DNA of 64,000 nucleotides from the NCBI RefSeq assembly GCF_052115025.1, contig NZ_JBFRFW010000025.1, forward strand, positions 1 to 64,000. The letters are read 5' to 3'. Source of the stretch: Bradyrhizobium_A sp052115025. Lineage in GTDB: Bacteria > Pseudomonadota > Alphaproteobacteria > Rhizobiales > Xanthobacteraceae. Position numbers and translations under genes: made by a program. Under the pieces are notes generated by a model. The model was given only the letters and a program-made list of their open reading frames with translations, did not search any database and was not told the origin of the DNA. Positions 27,812 to 36,016 of this stretch are shown piece by piece; the stretch's first letter is position 1; each line of letters opens with the position of its first letter.

Positions 27812-29308
27812 ATGGCTCCGAATTTCTCAGATCTCGTCGAGGAGGCCCGCCTGTCGCTGCAGGCCCTCGTCGACTATGGCGACCAGCTGTTCAACCCCAC
27901 CGTCCGCCTCGGCGTCACCGGCCTGTCACGCGCCGGCAAGACGGTGTTCATCACCGCGCTGATCCATGGGCTGCTGCGCGGTGGCCGCTTTCCGGTGTTT
28001 GAAGCTTTTGCGACAGGGCGGATCGCCCGCGCCCGGCTCGCGCCGCAGCCGGACGATGCGGTGCCGCGCTTCGCCTACGAGAGCCATGTGCGCACGCTGG
28101 TCGAGGAGCGGCAGTGGCCGCACTCCACGGTGGATATCAGCGAGCTGCGCCTCGTCATCGATTACCAGCGGCCGAACGGCGCCGATCGCACGCTGACCCT
28201 CGATATCGTCGATTATCCCGGCGAATGGCTGCTCGACCTGCCGCTGCTGGCGAAGAGCTATCAGGAATGGTCGGCGGAAAGCCTCAAGCTGTCGCGCCAG
28301 GGACCAAGGCTGCCGCTCGCGGCCGCCTGGCACGCCCATCTCGCCACCCTCGATCCGCGCGGCCGCGCCGACGAGCAGGAGACGCTGACCGCGGCAGGGC
28401 TGTTCACCGACTATCTGCGCGCCTGCCGTGACGAACGCTTCGCCATGAGCCTGCTGCCGCCGGGCCGTTTCCTGATGCCGGGCGGCCTCGCCGGCTCGCC
28501 GGCGCTGACCTTCGCGCCACTCGATGTACCGGCCGACGGCAGCGCGCCGGACGGCTCGCTGTGGGCGATGATGGCGCGGCGCTATGAGGCCTACAAGGAC
28601 GTGGTGGTGCGGCCGTTCTTTCGCGATCACTTCGCCCGGCTCGATCGCCAGATCGTGCTGGTGGACGCGCTTGCCGCGTTCAATGCCGGCCCCGAGGCGC
28701 TGCACGACCTGCAGGCCGCGCTCGCCGGCATCCTCGACTGCTTTCGCGTCGGCCGCCGTACCTTCTTCGCCTCGCTGCTGCGGCCACGCATCGATCGCAT
28801 CCTGTTCGCCGCGACCAAAGCCGATCACCTGCACCATGCGAGCCACGACCGCCTCGAGGCGATCCTCAAGCGCATGGTCGATCGTGCGGTGACGCAGGCC
28901 GCGTTCGCCGGCGCCGAGGTCGACGTGGTGGCGCTCGCCGCCGTGCGCGCCACCCGCGAGGTGCGGATGCGGCGCGGCCACGAGCAGCTGCCCTCCATTG
29001 TCGGCACGCCGCTCGCCGGCGAGGTCGCCAATGGCGAGGCCTTCGACGGCTCGACCGAGGTCGCGACCTTTCCCGGCGACCTGCCGACACAGCCCGACGG
29101 CCTGTTCAGCGTGCCGGCAGACAGCGGCTCGTTCAAGGGACTGAGCCATTTCAAGGGACTGAGTCATGGCAGCGCGGACCAGGCCGACTACCGCTTCCTG
29201 CGTTTCCGGCCGCCGCAGCTCGACAACGACGGGGGCGACACCCCATATCTGCCCCATATCCGGCTCGACCGCGCGCTCCAGTTCCTGATCGGAGACCGAC
29301 TGACATGA
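27812..29308 (+). CDS. ycjX: YcjX-family P-loop protein (DUF463)
   Basis: 498-residue predicted nucleotide-binding protein. Walker A GLSRAGKT at about residue 35 and VDYPGEWLLDLPLL (Walker B-like) are family hallmarks, as is FAATKADHLHH (the NKxD-like base-recognition motif) in the C-terminal half. ATG 27812 (MAPNFSDLVEEA) matches the family start; the longer frame from 27701 adds an implausible N-terminus. A short tandem duplication near the C-terminus repeats FKGLSH. The stop overlaps the next ATG, forming the conserved ycjX-ycjF pair, often stress-linked. Exact function is unknown. Confidence 0.93.
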   Translation: MAPNFSDLVEEARLSLQALVDYGDQLFNPTVRLGVTGLSRAGKTVFITALIHGLLRGGRFPVFEAFATGRIARARLAPQPDDAVPRFAYESHVRTLVEERQWPHSTVDISELRLVIDYQRPNGADRTLTLDIVDYPGEWLLDLPLLAKSYQEWSAESLKLSRQGPRLPLAAAWHAHLATLDPRGRADEQETLTAAGLFTDYLRACRDERFAMSLLPPGRFLMPGGLAGSPALTFAPLDVPADGSAPDGSLWAMMARRYEAYKDVVVRPFFRDHFARLDRQIVLVDALAAFNAGPEALHDLQAALAGILDCFRVGRRTFFASLLRPRIDRILFAATKADHLHHASHDRLEAILKRMVDRAVTQAAFAGAEVDVVALAAVRATREVRMRRGHEQLPSIVGTPLAGEVANGEAFDGSTEVATFPGDLPTQPDGLFSVPADSGSFKGLSHFKGLSHGSADQADYRFLRFRPPQLDNDGGDTPYLPHIRLDRALQFLIGDRLT

Positions 29309-30354
29309 ACGACCGCCCCACCCACCGCCGGCCGGCGACGTTCAAGCTGGACGATCCGCATGTGGTGGTGATGTCGCCGGACGACGACAGCCGCGCTGTG
29401 CGCGGCACGGTGCAGGTGGTACCCGAGCCGGAGCCCGCCGCGCTGCCGGTGCCGCGTGACGACGGCCTCTTGGCGCCGCCACGCGGCTTTCGCTGGGGCA
29501 CGCTGTTCTGGAGCTCGCTCGGTGGCCTCGTGCTGCTCGGCGCGGGCCTTGGCCTCACCAACCTCGTCGAGGACCTGTTCAACCGCAGCCAGGGCCTCGG
29601 CTTCCTCGGCCTTGCGGTGACGCTGGTGTTCGTGGTGGCGCTGATCGCCATCGTCGGCCGCGAACTGATTGGTCTTGCGCGCCTCGCCACCATCGAGAAG
29701 CTGCATGCCCGTGCCGAGGCGACGCTGGCAAGCGACGACCGCGCCGAGGCGCAGGCGATCGTTCGCGACCTCCTCAAGATCGCCCATGGCAATCCCCGCC
29801 TCGCCCATGCCCGCGGCATGCTGCAAAGCCATGCCGGCGACATCATCGACGGCGCCGACATGCTGCGGCTCGCCGAGCGCGAATTGATGAACCCGCTCGA
29901 CCAGGAGGCTCGCCGGCTGATCTCGCTCGCCGCGCAGCGGGTGTCGATCGTCACCGCCGTGAGCCCGCGCGCCGTGGTCGACGTGCTGTTCGTGTTCGCC
30001 GCCGCGGTGCGCCTGATCCGCCAGCTCGCCCGCCTCTATGGCGGCCGCCCGGGCGCGCTCGGCATGATCAAGCTGACGCGCCAGGTGATCGCCCACCTCG
30101 CCATCACCGGCGGCCTTGCCGCCAGCGACAGCCTGATCCAGCAGGTCCTGGGCCATGGCCTCGCCGCCAAGCTGTCGTCGCGCCTCGGGGAAGGCCTGCT
30201 CAATGGCCTGCTCACCGCCCGCCTCGGCCTCGCGGCCATCGACGTGACGCGGCCGCTGCCGTTCACGGCGCTGCCGCGGCCGGCGCTGTCCGATCTCGCC
30301 ACCGACCTCTTGCGCAAGCGCGAGGAGGCGGAGGCGCCGGACGTCAAAGGGTGA
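29305..30354 (+). CDS. ycjF: YcjF-family membrane protein (DUF697, TIGR01620)
   Basis: 349 residues. Two transmembrane helices near residues 68-85 and 100-120 (GTLFWSSLGGLVLLGAGL and LGLAVTLVFVVALIAIVG), then a DUF697 domain: IEKLHARAEATL, DMLRLAERELMNPLDQEARRL, SPRAVVDVLFVFAAAVRLIRQLA and ITGGLAASDSLIQQVLGHGLAAKLS. A Pro-rich linker precedes the helices. ATG 29305 overlaps the ycjX stop by four bases. It is the partner of YcjX in the inner membrane; mechanism unknown. Confidence 0.93.
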   Translation: MNDRPTHRRPATFKLDDPHVVVMSPDDDSRAVRGTVQVVPEPEPAALPVPRDDGLLAPPRGFRWGTLFWSSLGGLVLLGAGLGLTNLVEDLFNRSQGLGFLGLAVTLVFVVALIAIVGRELIGLARLATIEKLHARAEATLASDDRAEAQAIVRDLLKIAHGNPRLAHARGMLQSHAGDIIDGADMLRLAERELMNPLDQEARRLISLAAQRVSIVTAVSPRAVVDVLFVFAAAVRLIRQLARLYGGRPGALGMIKLTRQVIAHLAITGGLAASDSLIQQVLGHGLAAKLSSRLGEGLLNGLLTARLGLAAIDVTRPLPFTALPRPALSDLATDLLRKREEAEAPDVKG

Positions 30355-30520
30355 GCCGACGTGCCGCCAAAGCGCGCTGGATTATCCGTCATCCTGAGCG
30401 TCTGGCCAGAAAAGCAACCACCGACCTTCGTGTTTGTCGTCGCCGGGCAGCGCAGTCTTGTTACGATGGCCCAACGTAACGCGTACACTTTCCAGTCAGG
30501 CTCTCAGCGCATGGATGGGG

Positions 30521-30578
30521 TGAGCGCAGCGACACTCGGGATGTCACCACGCGCCGGCCCCAGATATCGCTGCGCTCA
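30521..30578. repeat. Inverted repeat between convergent genes
   Basis: TGAGCGCAGCGA (30521-30532) and TCGCTGCGCTCA (30567-30578), perfect 12-bp arms with a 34-nt spacer. It lies between the 3' ends of ycjF and the minus-strand secreted-protein gene. Different in sequence from the CTCATCCT/CTCATGGT pairs. Confidence 0.7.
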
Positions 30579-30608
30579 TCCGGGGGACGCCACCGAGCTC
30601 GTATCGCG

Positions 30609-31265
30609 TCAGTCGAGCTTTACCCACTCATCCGCCGGCATCACTTCCGGCGTCTGGCCATAGCCGCGCGTCCACAGGTCGACAACCCACTCCACCCGCG
30701 TCGCCTTGTCGATCAGGATCGCGGTGTTGTGCGGCGTCTGGCCGACCAGCGCATTGCCGCGGTACCGCGGATCGCCGACGGTGTGATACCTGAACAGGCC
30801 CCAGTCCTGCAGGACCAGCAGCAGCGCCGTGGTGTTGCGCGTCGTGTCCCAGCAGTCATAGTTGGTGGCGTCGGAACCGGCACGGAAGTCGGCACGCGCA
30901 ACGCGCTTGTTGGTGCCGATCATCGGCCCGACATGCTTGTCGAACCACACCACCGCGCGCTGGGCCGCGGCCCGCTCGGCCGCCGCCGACCCCTTGCCGC
31001 CCGCCATGATCGACGCCAGCGCGGAGCGGTCGGTCGCGGTGAACGCGTATTCCAGGCGGCGGCGGCACTGAAAGCCGTAGCACAGCGTGAACGCACCGGA
31101 CTTCGGCGGATAGGCCGACACGTCCGTATAGAGCTGATTGACCGCGCGGCTGACCTCCATCGCGGACGCCGGCGACACCAGCGGCTGTGCGAGCAAACCT
31201 GCCACAATGAAACAAGCGGAGAAAACGTGGCGCGCGACGCGCCCGCTGAGAGCCATCATCACCAT
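30609..31265 (-). CDS. Secreted protein of unknown function
   Basis: About 218 residues. Signal peptide: FSACFIVAGLLAQPLVSPASAM. Mature part has a cysteine pair (CYGFQCRRRLEYAF), a GTNKRVARADFRAG segment, and DATNYDCWDTTRNTTALLLVLQDWGLFRYH; its C-terminus has VVDLWTRGYGQTPEVM. I do not recognise a named family, though the conserved Cys and Asp-Cys-Trp-Asp patches suggest a hydrolase-like or transglutaminase-like fold; this is only a suggestion. ATG 31265 begins MVMMALSG, eight bases after the SDR stop, so it is probably co-transcribed with that gene. Confidence 0.7.
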   Translation of the reverse strand: MVMMALSGRVARHVFSACFIVAGLLAQPLVSPASAMEVSRAVNQLYTDVSAYPPKSGAFTLCYGFQCRRRLEYAFTATDRSALASIMAGGKGSAAAERAAAQRAVVWFDKHVGPMIGTNKRVARADFRAGSDATNYDCWDTTRNTTALLLVLQDWGLFRYHTVGDPRYRGNALVGQTPHNTAILIDKATRVEWVVDLWTRGYGQTPEVMPADEWVKLD

Positions 31266-31272
31266 GCCGGCC

Positions 31273-32031
31273 TCACGGACCCGTCCCGACGAAGCTGCGG
31301 TTCCAGGTGGGACTGATGAGAACCTCGTTGACGCAGACATGCGGCGGCATGTTCGCGACGAAGGCGATGGTGCGGCCGAGATCGTCGACCTGCAGCATCC
31401 GCGCCATGTCGGCATCGCTCGGCGGCACCGGCCGCAGCTTCATGATCGGCGTCGCCACCTCGCCCGGCGACAGCGCACAGGCGCGGATGCCGTGGCGGTA
31501 CTCCTCCATGTTGAGCGAATGGGTGAGCGCGACCACCGCATGCTTGGTGGCGGTGTAGGCCGGGCCCGTGAGCTTGGAGACGATGCGCCCCGCCCAGGAC
31601 GCGACGTTGATGATGCAGCCGTCCTGCTGCGCCCGCATCGCCGGCAGCACCGCACGGATGCAGTACAGCAGGCCGTTGAGGTTGATATCGACCACGTGGT
31701 CCCAGTTCTCGACGGAGATTTCCGCCCAGCTGCGCTTGGGCACATTGACACCGGCACTGTTGACCAGGAGATCGATGCGGCCGTGCTCGGCGAGAATCGC
31801 CTGCGCCACCCGCTCGGCATCGGCCGCCTTGCCGACGTCCATCGGCGCGGCCGAAACATCACCGCCCGCGGCGCGGATCGTCCGCACCGCCTCGTCCAGC
31901 ACCTCGGCGCGGCGCCCGGAAATCACCACGCGCCAGCCCTCCGCCGCCAGCGCCTGGGCGCCGCCGAACCCAATGCCGCTGCCGCCGCCGGTGATCCATG
32001 CGATCTTGTTCGGTGCCGCCATCGTTGCCAT
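31273..32031 (-). CDS. SDR-family oxidoreductase
   Basis: 252-residue classical SDR: TGGGSGIG near residue 13, SGRR after beta-2 (basic residues suggest NADP), NSAGVN, catalytic Ser in NVASWAGR, and YTATK at about 155, followed by PGEVATP. ATG 32031 (MATMAAPNK) is preferred over an upstream frame to 32070. It is divergent from the urate/xanthine permease. Nothing links it clearly to purine breakdown; substrate unknown. Confidence 0.9.
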   Translation of the reverse strand: MATMAAPNKIAWITGGGSGIGFGGAQALAAEGWRVVISGRRAEVLDEAVRTIRAAGGDVSAAPMDVGKAADAERVAQAILAEHGRIDLLVNSAGVNVPKRSWAEISVENWDHVVDINLNGLLYCIRAVLPAMRAQQDGCIINVASWAGRIVSKLTGPAYTATKHAVVALTHSLNMEEYRHGIRACALSPGEVATPIMKLRPVPPSDADMARMLQVDDLGRTIAFVANMPPHVCVNEVLISPTWNRSFVGTGP

Positions 32032-32329
32032 TCCCGCCTGTGGTTGAAGCTTCACATGCCGTTGTCGCATGTTTCAATGCAACCAAGCAGTTCGGCCTGT
32101 TCACATCTGCGTTGCGGGCCTGCGGCGGGCCCGGTCAAACATGTCATCCCCATTCCATCTGCTGAAATTTGCCGTCCGAAAGCCGCCGGCTCGAGCAGCG
32201 CTGCCGCCAATCCCCGAAATGCTGCAATGCATTCAAGGGGATCGTCATCCGATCCATCTGGCACATGGTTTGAATCTGCGATTAAATTCATGCCCACTGC
32301 GGGGGGCAGTGAGGACAAGAGGGGCAAAT
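32032..32329. other. Divergent intergenic region, SDR / purine permease
   Basis: About 300 bp with the promoters of both genes. At 32259 a TGGCAC-N5-TTGA sequence recalls a sigma-54 site but lacks the essential GC at -12. No other gene seen. Confidence 0.4.
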
Positions 32330-33727
32330 ATGAGCAGTGATATCCATCCGGTCGACCAGGTACTTCCTTATCCGCGCCTGTTCGCGCTGGGCTTGCAGCA
32401 CGTTCTCGTCATGTACGCCGGCGCCGTGGCGGTGCCGCTGATCATCGGCCGCGCCCTGAAGCTGCCGCCGGAGGATGTCGCATTCCTGATCAGCGCCGAC
32501 CTGTTCGCGTGCGGCCTTGCCACCCTCGTGCAGTGCATCGGCTTTCCCGGCGTCGGCATCCGCCTGCCGGTGATGATGGGCGTCACCTTCGCCGCGGTCG
32601 GGCCGATGCTGGCGATGGCCGGCAGTCCCGACATCGGCCTGCTCGGCATCTACGGCGCGGTGATCGTTGCCGGTATTTTCAGCATCGTTGCCGCACCTTT
32701 CATCAGCCGGCTGCTGCCGCTGTTTCCGCCGGTGGTCACCGGCACCATTATCATGGTGATCGGCATCTCGCTGATGCGGGTCGGCATCAACTGGGCCGGT
32801 GGCGGCCTGCCGACCCTGACCAAGGTGGTCGACGGCGTGCCCGGCGCATTTCCCAATCCGGCCTACGGCCAGTTGCAGGGCCTCGGCATCGCGCTGTTCG
32901 TGCTGCTGGTGATCCTGGCCCTGATCCGCTGGGGCACCGGCTTCATCGCCAATGTCGCGGTGCTGCTCGGCATCATCGCCGGCGCCGTGCTGTCGAGCGC
33001 GCTCGGCGTGATGCACTTCGAGAAGGTCGCAGCGGCGAGCTGGGCCGACCTCGTCGTTCCCTTCCACTTCGGCATGCCGAAGTTCTATCTGGTGCCGTGC
33101 ATCACCATGTGCGTCGTCATGGTCGTGGTGATGATCGAATCGCTCGGCATGTTCCTGGCGCTCGGCGACATGACCGACAGGAAGGTCGACCGCGAGGCGC
33201 TGGCGCGCGGCCTGCGCGCCGATGGCGTCGGCACCCTGCTCGGCGGCATCTTCAACACCTTCCCCTACACCTCGTTCTCGCAGAATGTCGGCCTCGTCGG
33301 CGTCACCGGCGTCAAGTCGCGCTGGGTCACCGTCGCAGGCGGCGTCATCATGCTGGTGCTCGGCCTCGTGCCGAAGATGTCGGCGCTGGTGGAAGCCGTG
33401 CCGCAGGTGGTGCTGGGCGGCGCCGGCCTCGTGATGTTCGGCATGGTCGCGGCGACCGGCGCGCGCATCCTGACCGCGGTCGACTTCCGTACCAACCGCT
33501 TCAACCTGTTCACCGTCGCGATCTCGGTCGGCTTCGGCATGATCCCGCTGGTGGCGCCGAACTTCTTCAAGCAGCTGCCGCATGACCTGCACCCGCTGCT
33601 GGAATCCGGCATCCTGCTGGCGGCGCTGGTGGCGGTGCTGCTCAACGCCTTCTTCAACGGCATCAACAGCGGCGAACGGGCCCACGCGGACGCCGCGAGC
33701 GCGGCGACGGCGGCGGAGCACGTGTAG
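32330..33727 (+). CDS. NCS2/NAT-family urate or xanthine permease
   Basis: 465-residue transporter with about 12-14 transmembrane segments. The NAT signature reads QNVGLVGVTG near residue 320 (Q-N-x-G-x4-T-G), typical of the urate/xanthine branch; the TM1 region has LQHVLVMYAGAVAVPLIIG with the conserved His. ATG 32330 is preceded by AGAGGGG. It moves urate or xanthine with a proton or sodium across the inner membrane. It lies beside the allantoin-synthase fusion and allantoinase genes on the opposite strand, which supports urate as substrate. No xanthine dehydrogenase or urate oxidase gene is in the window. Confidence 0.92.
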   Translation: MSSDIHPVDQVLPYPRLFALGLQHVLVMYAGAVAVPLIIGRALKLPPEDVAFLISADLFACGLATLVQCIGFPGVGIRLPVMMGVTFAAVGPMLAMAGSPDIGLLGIYGAVIVAGIFSIVAAPFISRLLPLFPPVVTGTIIMVIGISLMRVGINWAGGGLPTLTKVVDGVPGAFPNPAYGQLQGLGIALFVLLVILALIRWGTGFIANVAVLLGIIAGAVLSSALGVMHFEKVAAASWADLVVPFHFGMPKFYLVPCITMCVVMVVVMIESLGMFLALGDMTDRKVDREALARGLRADGVGTLLGGIFNTFPYTSFSQNVGLVGVTGVKSRWVTVAGGVIMLVLGLVPKMSALVEAVPQVVLGGAGLVMFGMVAATGARILTAVDFRTNRFNLFTVAISVGFGMIPLVAPNFFKQLPHDLHPLLESGILLAALVAVLLNAFFNGINSGERAHADAASAATAAEHV

Positions 33728-33778
33728 CGGCGCGGCGTCTCCACGCTTTCAAGCGTCATCACCGGGCCGGCGCCAACG

Positions 33779-33890
33779 GGTCCGCGCGAAGCGCGGACCG
33801 ATGACAGGCTCCGCGCTGTGCCCCGGTGATCCCGCTTGAAGGCCCCGTCACGCAGCGACGAAGCTGGATTGCCGGATCAAGTCCGGCAAT
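33779..33890. repeat. Two intergenic hairpins after the permease
   Basis: GGTCCGCGC/GCGCGGACC (33779-33787 and 33791-33799, 3-nt loop) and ATTGCCGGA/TCCGGCAAT (33868-33876 and 33882-33890, 5-nt loop), both perfect. They lie between convergent genes, resemble dispersed palindromic elements of this group, and may also end transcription. Confidence 0.75.
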
Positions 33891-33957
33891 GACAGAGTGG
33901 GTGTGGCCCGGCTCAGCAACAAACTTGCCGATCAGAGAGAAGGCTGAGAGAAACGCC

Positions 33958-34845
33958 TCAGCTCCCCCGATACGTCGCATAGCTCCACGGCGTCACCAGC
34001 AGCGGCACGTGGAGGTGGCCTTCCGCCTCGGCGATGGCGAAGCGGATGGGGATGATGTCGAGAAACGGCGGATCGGACCGCTGGGCCTTGCGGTCGGCGA
34101 AATACGCGCCGGTGTGAAACACCAGCTCATAGTGGCCCATCGGCAGTGGCCGGCCGTGGATCAGCGGCTGGTCGGTGCGGCCATCGGCATTGGTCACCGC
34201 CCGCGCGATCAGCCGGTTGTCGCCGAGCCCGCACAGCTCGAACAGCTCGATGGCGATGCCGGCCGCGGGGGTCCCGCCATGGGTGTCGAGCACATGGGTC
34301 GACAGACGCCCGTTGACGGCGAGACGCTCGCCGGCGCTGACCAGCTGATCGAGCCGCAGTGCCGCGATCCGGCAAATCTCGCGGATCGAGGTCGCGACCT
34401 CGGTCGCGGTGTCGTTCGGCAGCCGCCGTTCGAAATCTCTGAGGATCGAGTCCTTGGTGTGCCGCCGCACGCAGACGATGTAGGGGAAACCGAACTTGCC
34501 GCGATAGGCGCTGTTGACGCGCTCGAAGGCGGCATATTCGGCGTCCGACAACCGGTCGAGCCCGACGCTGGTCTGCTCGGCATTCGATTCCGCGGTCAGC
34601 CCCGCGGCGCGCTGGGTCTTGTCGGCGAGATCGGGGTGCGCCTTGATCAGCGCCATCCGCCGCTCGGATGACGCCTGTTCCACCGCGGTCGTCATCGCCG
34701 CCATCAGATCGGCGAGGCGGGCAAACGGCCGCCGCTCCGCGGCAAGTTCGGCGATCCAGGGCGAATGCTCAAAAATGTTGCCGAGCGCGGCGGCGAACTC
34801 CGCCGTCGGCATGGTGTTGAGCGCATCGAGGGTCAGGGGCTGCAT
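33958..34845 (-). CDS. Bifunctional OHCU decarboxylase / 5-hydroxyisourate hydrolase
   Basis: 295-residue fusion that carries out the two steps after urate oxidase to give S-allantoin. Residues 1-165: OHCU decarboxylase, with the catalytic-type His in IKAHPDLADK, QTSVGLDRLSDAEYAAFERVN and YRGKFGFPYIVCVR. Residues 180-295: transthyretin-like HIU hydrolase, with LSTHVLDTHGGTPAAG at its start and the family's closing YRGS at the C-terminus. The order matches the plant/animal-type allantoin synthase fusion. ATG 34845 follows GAGGAG 6-10 bases upstream. The puuE stop is 11 bp upstream, so they are co-transcribed with puuE first. Confidence 0.95.
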   Translation of the reverse strand: MQPLTLDALNTMPTAEFAAALGNIFEHSPWIAELAAERRPFARLADLMAAMTTAVEQASSERRMALIKAHPDLADKTQRAAGLTAESNAEQTSVGLDRLSDAEYAAFERVNSAYRGKFGFPYIVCVRRHTKDSILRDFERRLPNDTATEVATSIREICRIAALRLDQLVSAGERLAVNGRLSTHVLDTHGGTPAAGIAIELFELCGLGDNRLIARAVTNADGRTDQPLIHGRPLPMGHYELVFHTGAYFADRKAQRSDPPFLDIIPIRFAIAEAEGHLHVPLLVTPWSYATYRGS

Positions 34846-34856
34846 GGCGAGGCTCC

Positions 34857-35792
34857 TCAGGTCAGCGGCGCGGCGGAGGCGGCGAGCCCGCGGTGATGGT
34901 CGTGCCAGTGCTGGGCGATGGCGCGGCGGGTCGGCGTCCACACCCGGTCATGGCGCGCGATATAATCGAGGAAGCGTTGCAGGGCCATGGCGCGGCCGGG
35001 CCGGCCGACGAGGCGACAGTGCAGGCCGATCGACATCATCTTCGGCGCGGTCTCGCCCTCGGCATAGAGCAGGTCGAAGCCGTCCTTCAGGTAGGTGAAG
35101 AAGTCCTCGCCGGTCGCAAAGCCCTGCGGGTTGATGAACCGCATGTCGTTGTTGTCGAGAGTGTAGGGAATGACGAGATGCGGCTGGGTCGGCCCGTTCA
35201 GCCAGTACGGCAGGTCGTCGGCATAGGAATCCGACAGGTAGAGCATGCCGCCCGCCTCCGCGACCAGGCGCAGCGTGCTGATCGACGAGCGTCCGGTGTA
35301 CCAGCCGACGGGGCGCTCACCGGTCGCTGCGGTGTGGACACGGATCGCCTCCGCGATCGCGGCGCGCTCTTCATCCTCGGTCATCGTCTTGTGCTCGACC
35401 CATTTCAGGCCGTGGCAGGCGATGTCCCAGTTGGCCTCGCGCATCGCCGCGACCACGTCCGGGTTGCGCGCCAGCGCGGTCGCGACCCCGAACACGGTCA
35501 CGCCGATGTTGCGCGCGGTCAGCATCCGCCACAGCCGCCAGAACCCGGCGCGCGAGCCGTACTCGAACATCGATTCGATATTGGCATGACGCTCGCCGGG
35601 CCACGGCTGCGCGCCCAGCACATCCGACAGGAACGCCTCCGATGCCGGATCGCCGTGCAGGATGTTGTTCTCGCCGCCCTCCTCGAAATTGAGCACGAAC
35701 TGCACCGCGACGCGGGCACGCTCCGGCCATTGCGGATGGGGCGGATTGCGGCCGTAGCCGCGGAGGTCACGGGGATAGGCTGGTGTCGACAT
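34857..35792 (-). CDS. puuE: PuuE-type allantoinase (polysaccharide deacetylase fold)
   Basis: 311 residues. NodB-like fold, family marks RDLRGYGRNPPHPQWPERARVAVQFVLNFEEGGEN, ESMFEYGSRAGFWRLWRML, HGLKWVEH, GWYTGRSS and YSDSYADDLPYW-type residues (written LSDSYADDLPYW). PuuE hydrolyses allantoin to allantoate without the binuclear metal site of AllB-type allantoinase. ATG 35792 is used because the family begins there; the longer frame adds nothing. With the downstream allantoin synthase it forms a two-gene urate-to-allantoate operon. A 16-bp perfect palindrome lies 32 bp upstream. Confidence 0.95.
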   Translation of the reverse strand: MSTPAYPRDLRGYGRNPPHPQWPERARVAVQFVLNFEEGGENNILHGDPASEAFLSDVLGAQPWPGERHANIESMFEYGSRAGFWRLWRMLTARNIGVTVFGVATALARNPDVVAAMREANWDIACHGLKWVEHKTMTEDEERAAIAEAIRVHTAATGERPVGWYTGRSSISTLRLVAEAGGMLYLSDSYADDLPYWLNGPTQPHLVIPYTLDNNDMRFINPQGFATGEDFFTYLKDGFDLLYAEGETAPKMMSIGLHCRLVGRPGRAMALQRFLDYIARHDRVWTPTRRAIAQHWHDHHRGLAASAAPLT

Positions 35793-35823
35793 GAATGCTC
35801 GTCGCTGGTGGATCGGTCGCGCC

Positions 35824-35839
35824 ACATGTCGCGACATGT
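35824..35839. promoter_or_regulatory. 16-bp palindrome upstream of puuE (candidate operator)
   Basis: ACATGTCGCGACATGT is a perfect 16-bp palindrome, 32 bp before the puuE start and about 180 bp before the pentapeptide-repeat gene. Position and symmetry suit a dimeric repressor of the purine operon; no regulator gene is adjacent. Confidence 0.45.
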
Positions 35840-36016
35840 CCGTCACATTGGAGCCAAGCCTTTGTTTATGCAAGCCGGGCTGGTCCAGTCATTGCAATCC
35901 CATGACGATCGGGCTCGCCCCCCCGGCGGCTTTCTCCGCGGCGGAAGCTGTGGTTACATGATGCCCATATTCGCGACCTGATTTCAGCTGCTGCTCATCT
36001 TTTAAGGTATTTTCCG

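Noticed and set aside
32259..32273. Sigma-54 promoter before the purine permease
   Set aside because: TGGCAC is present but the -12 element reads TTGA, lacking the GC that sigma-54 needs.
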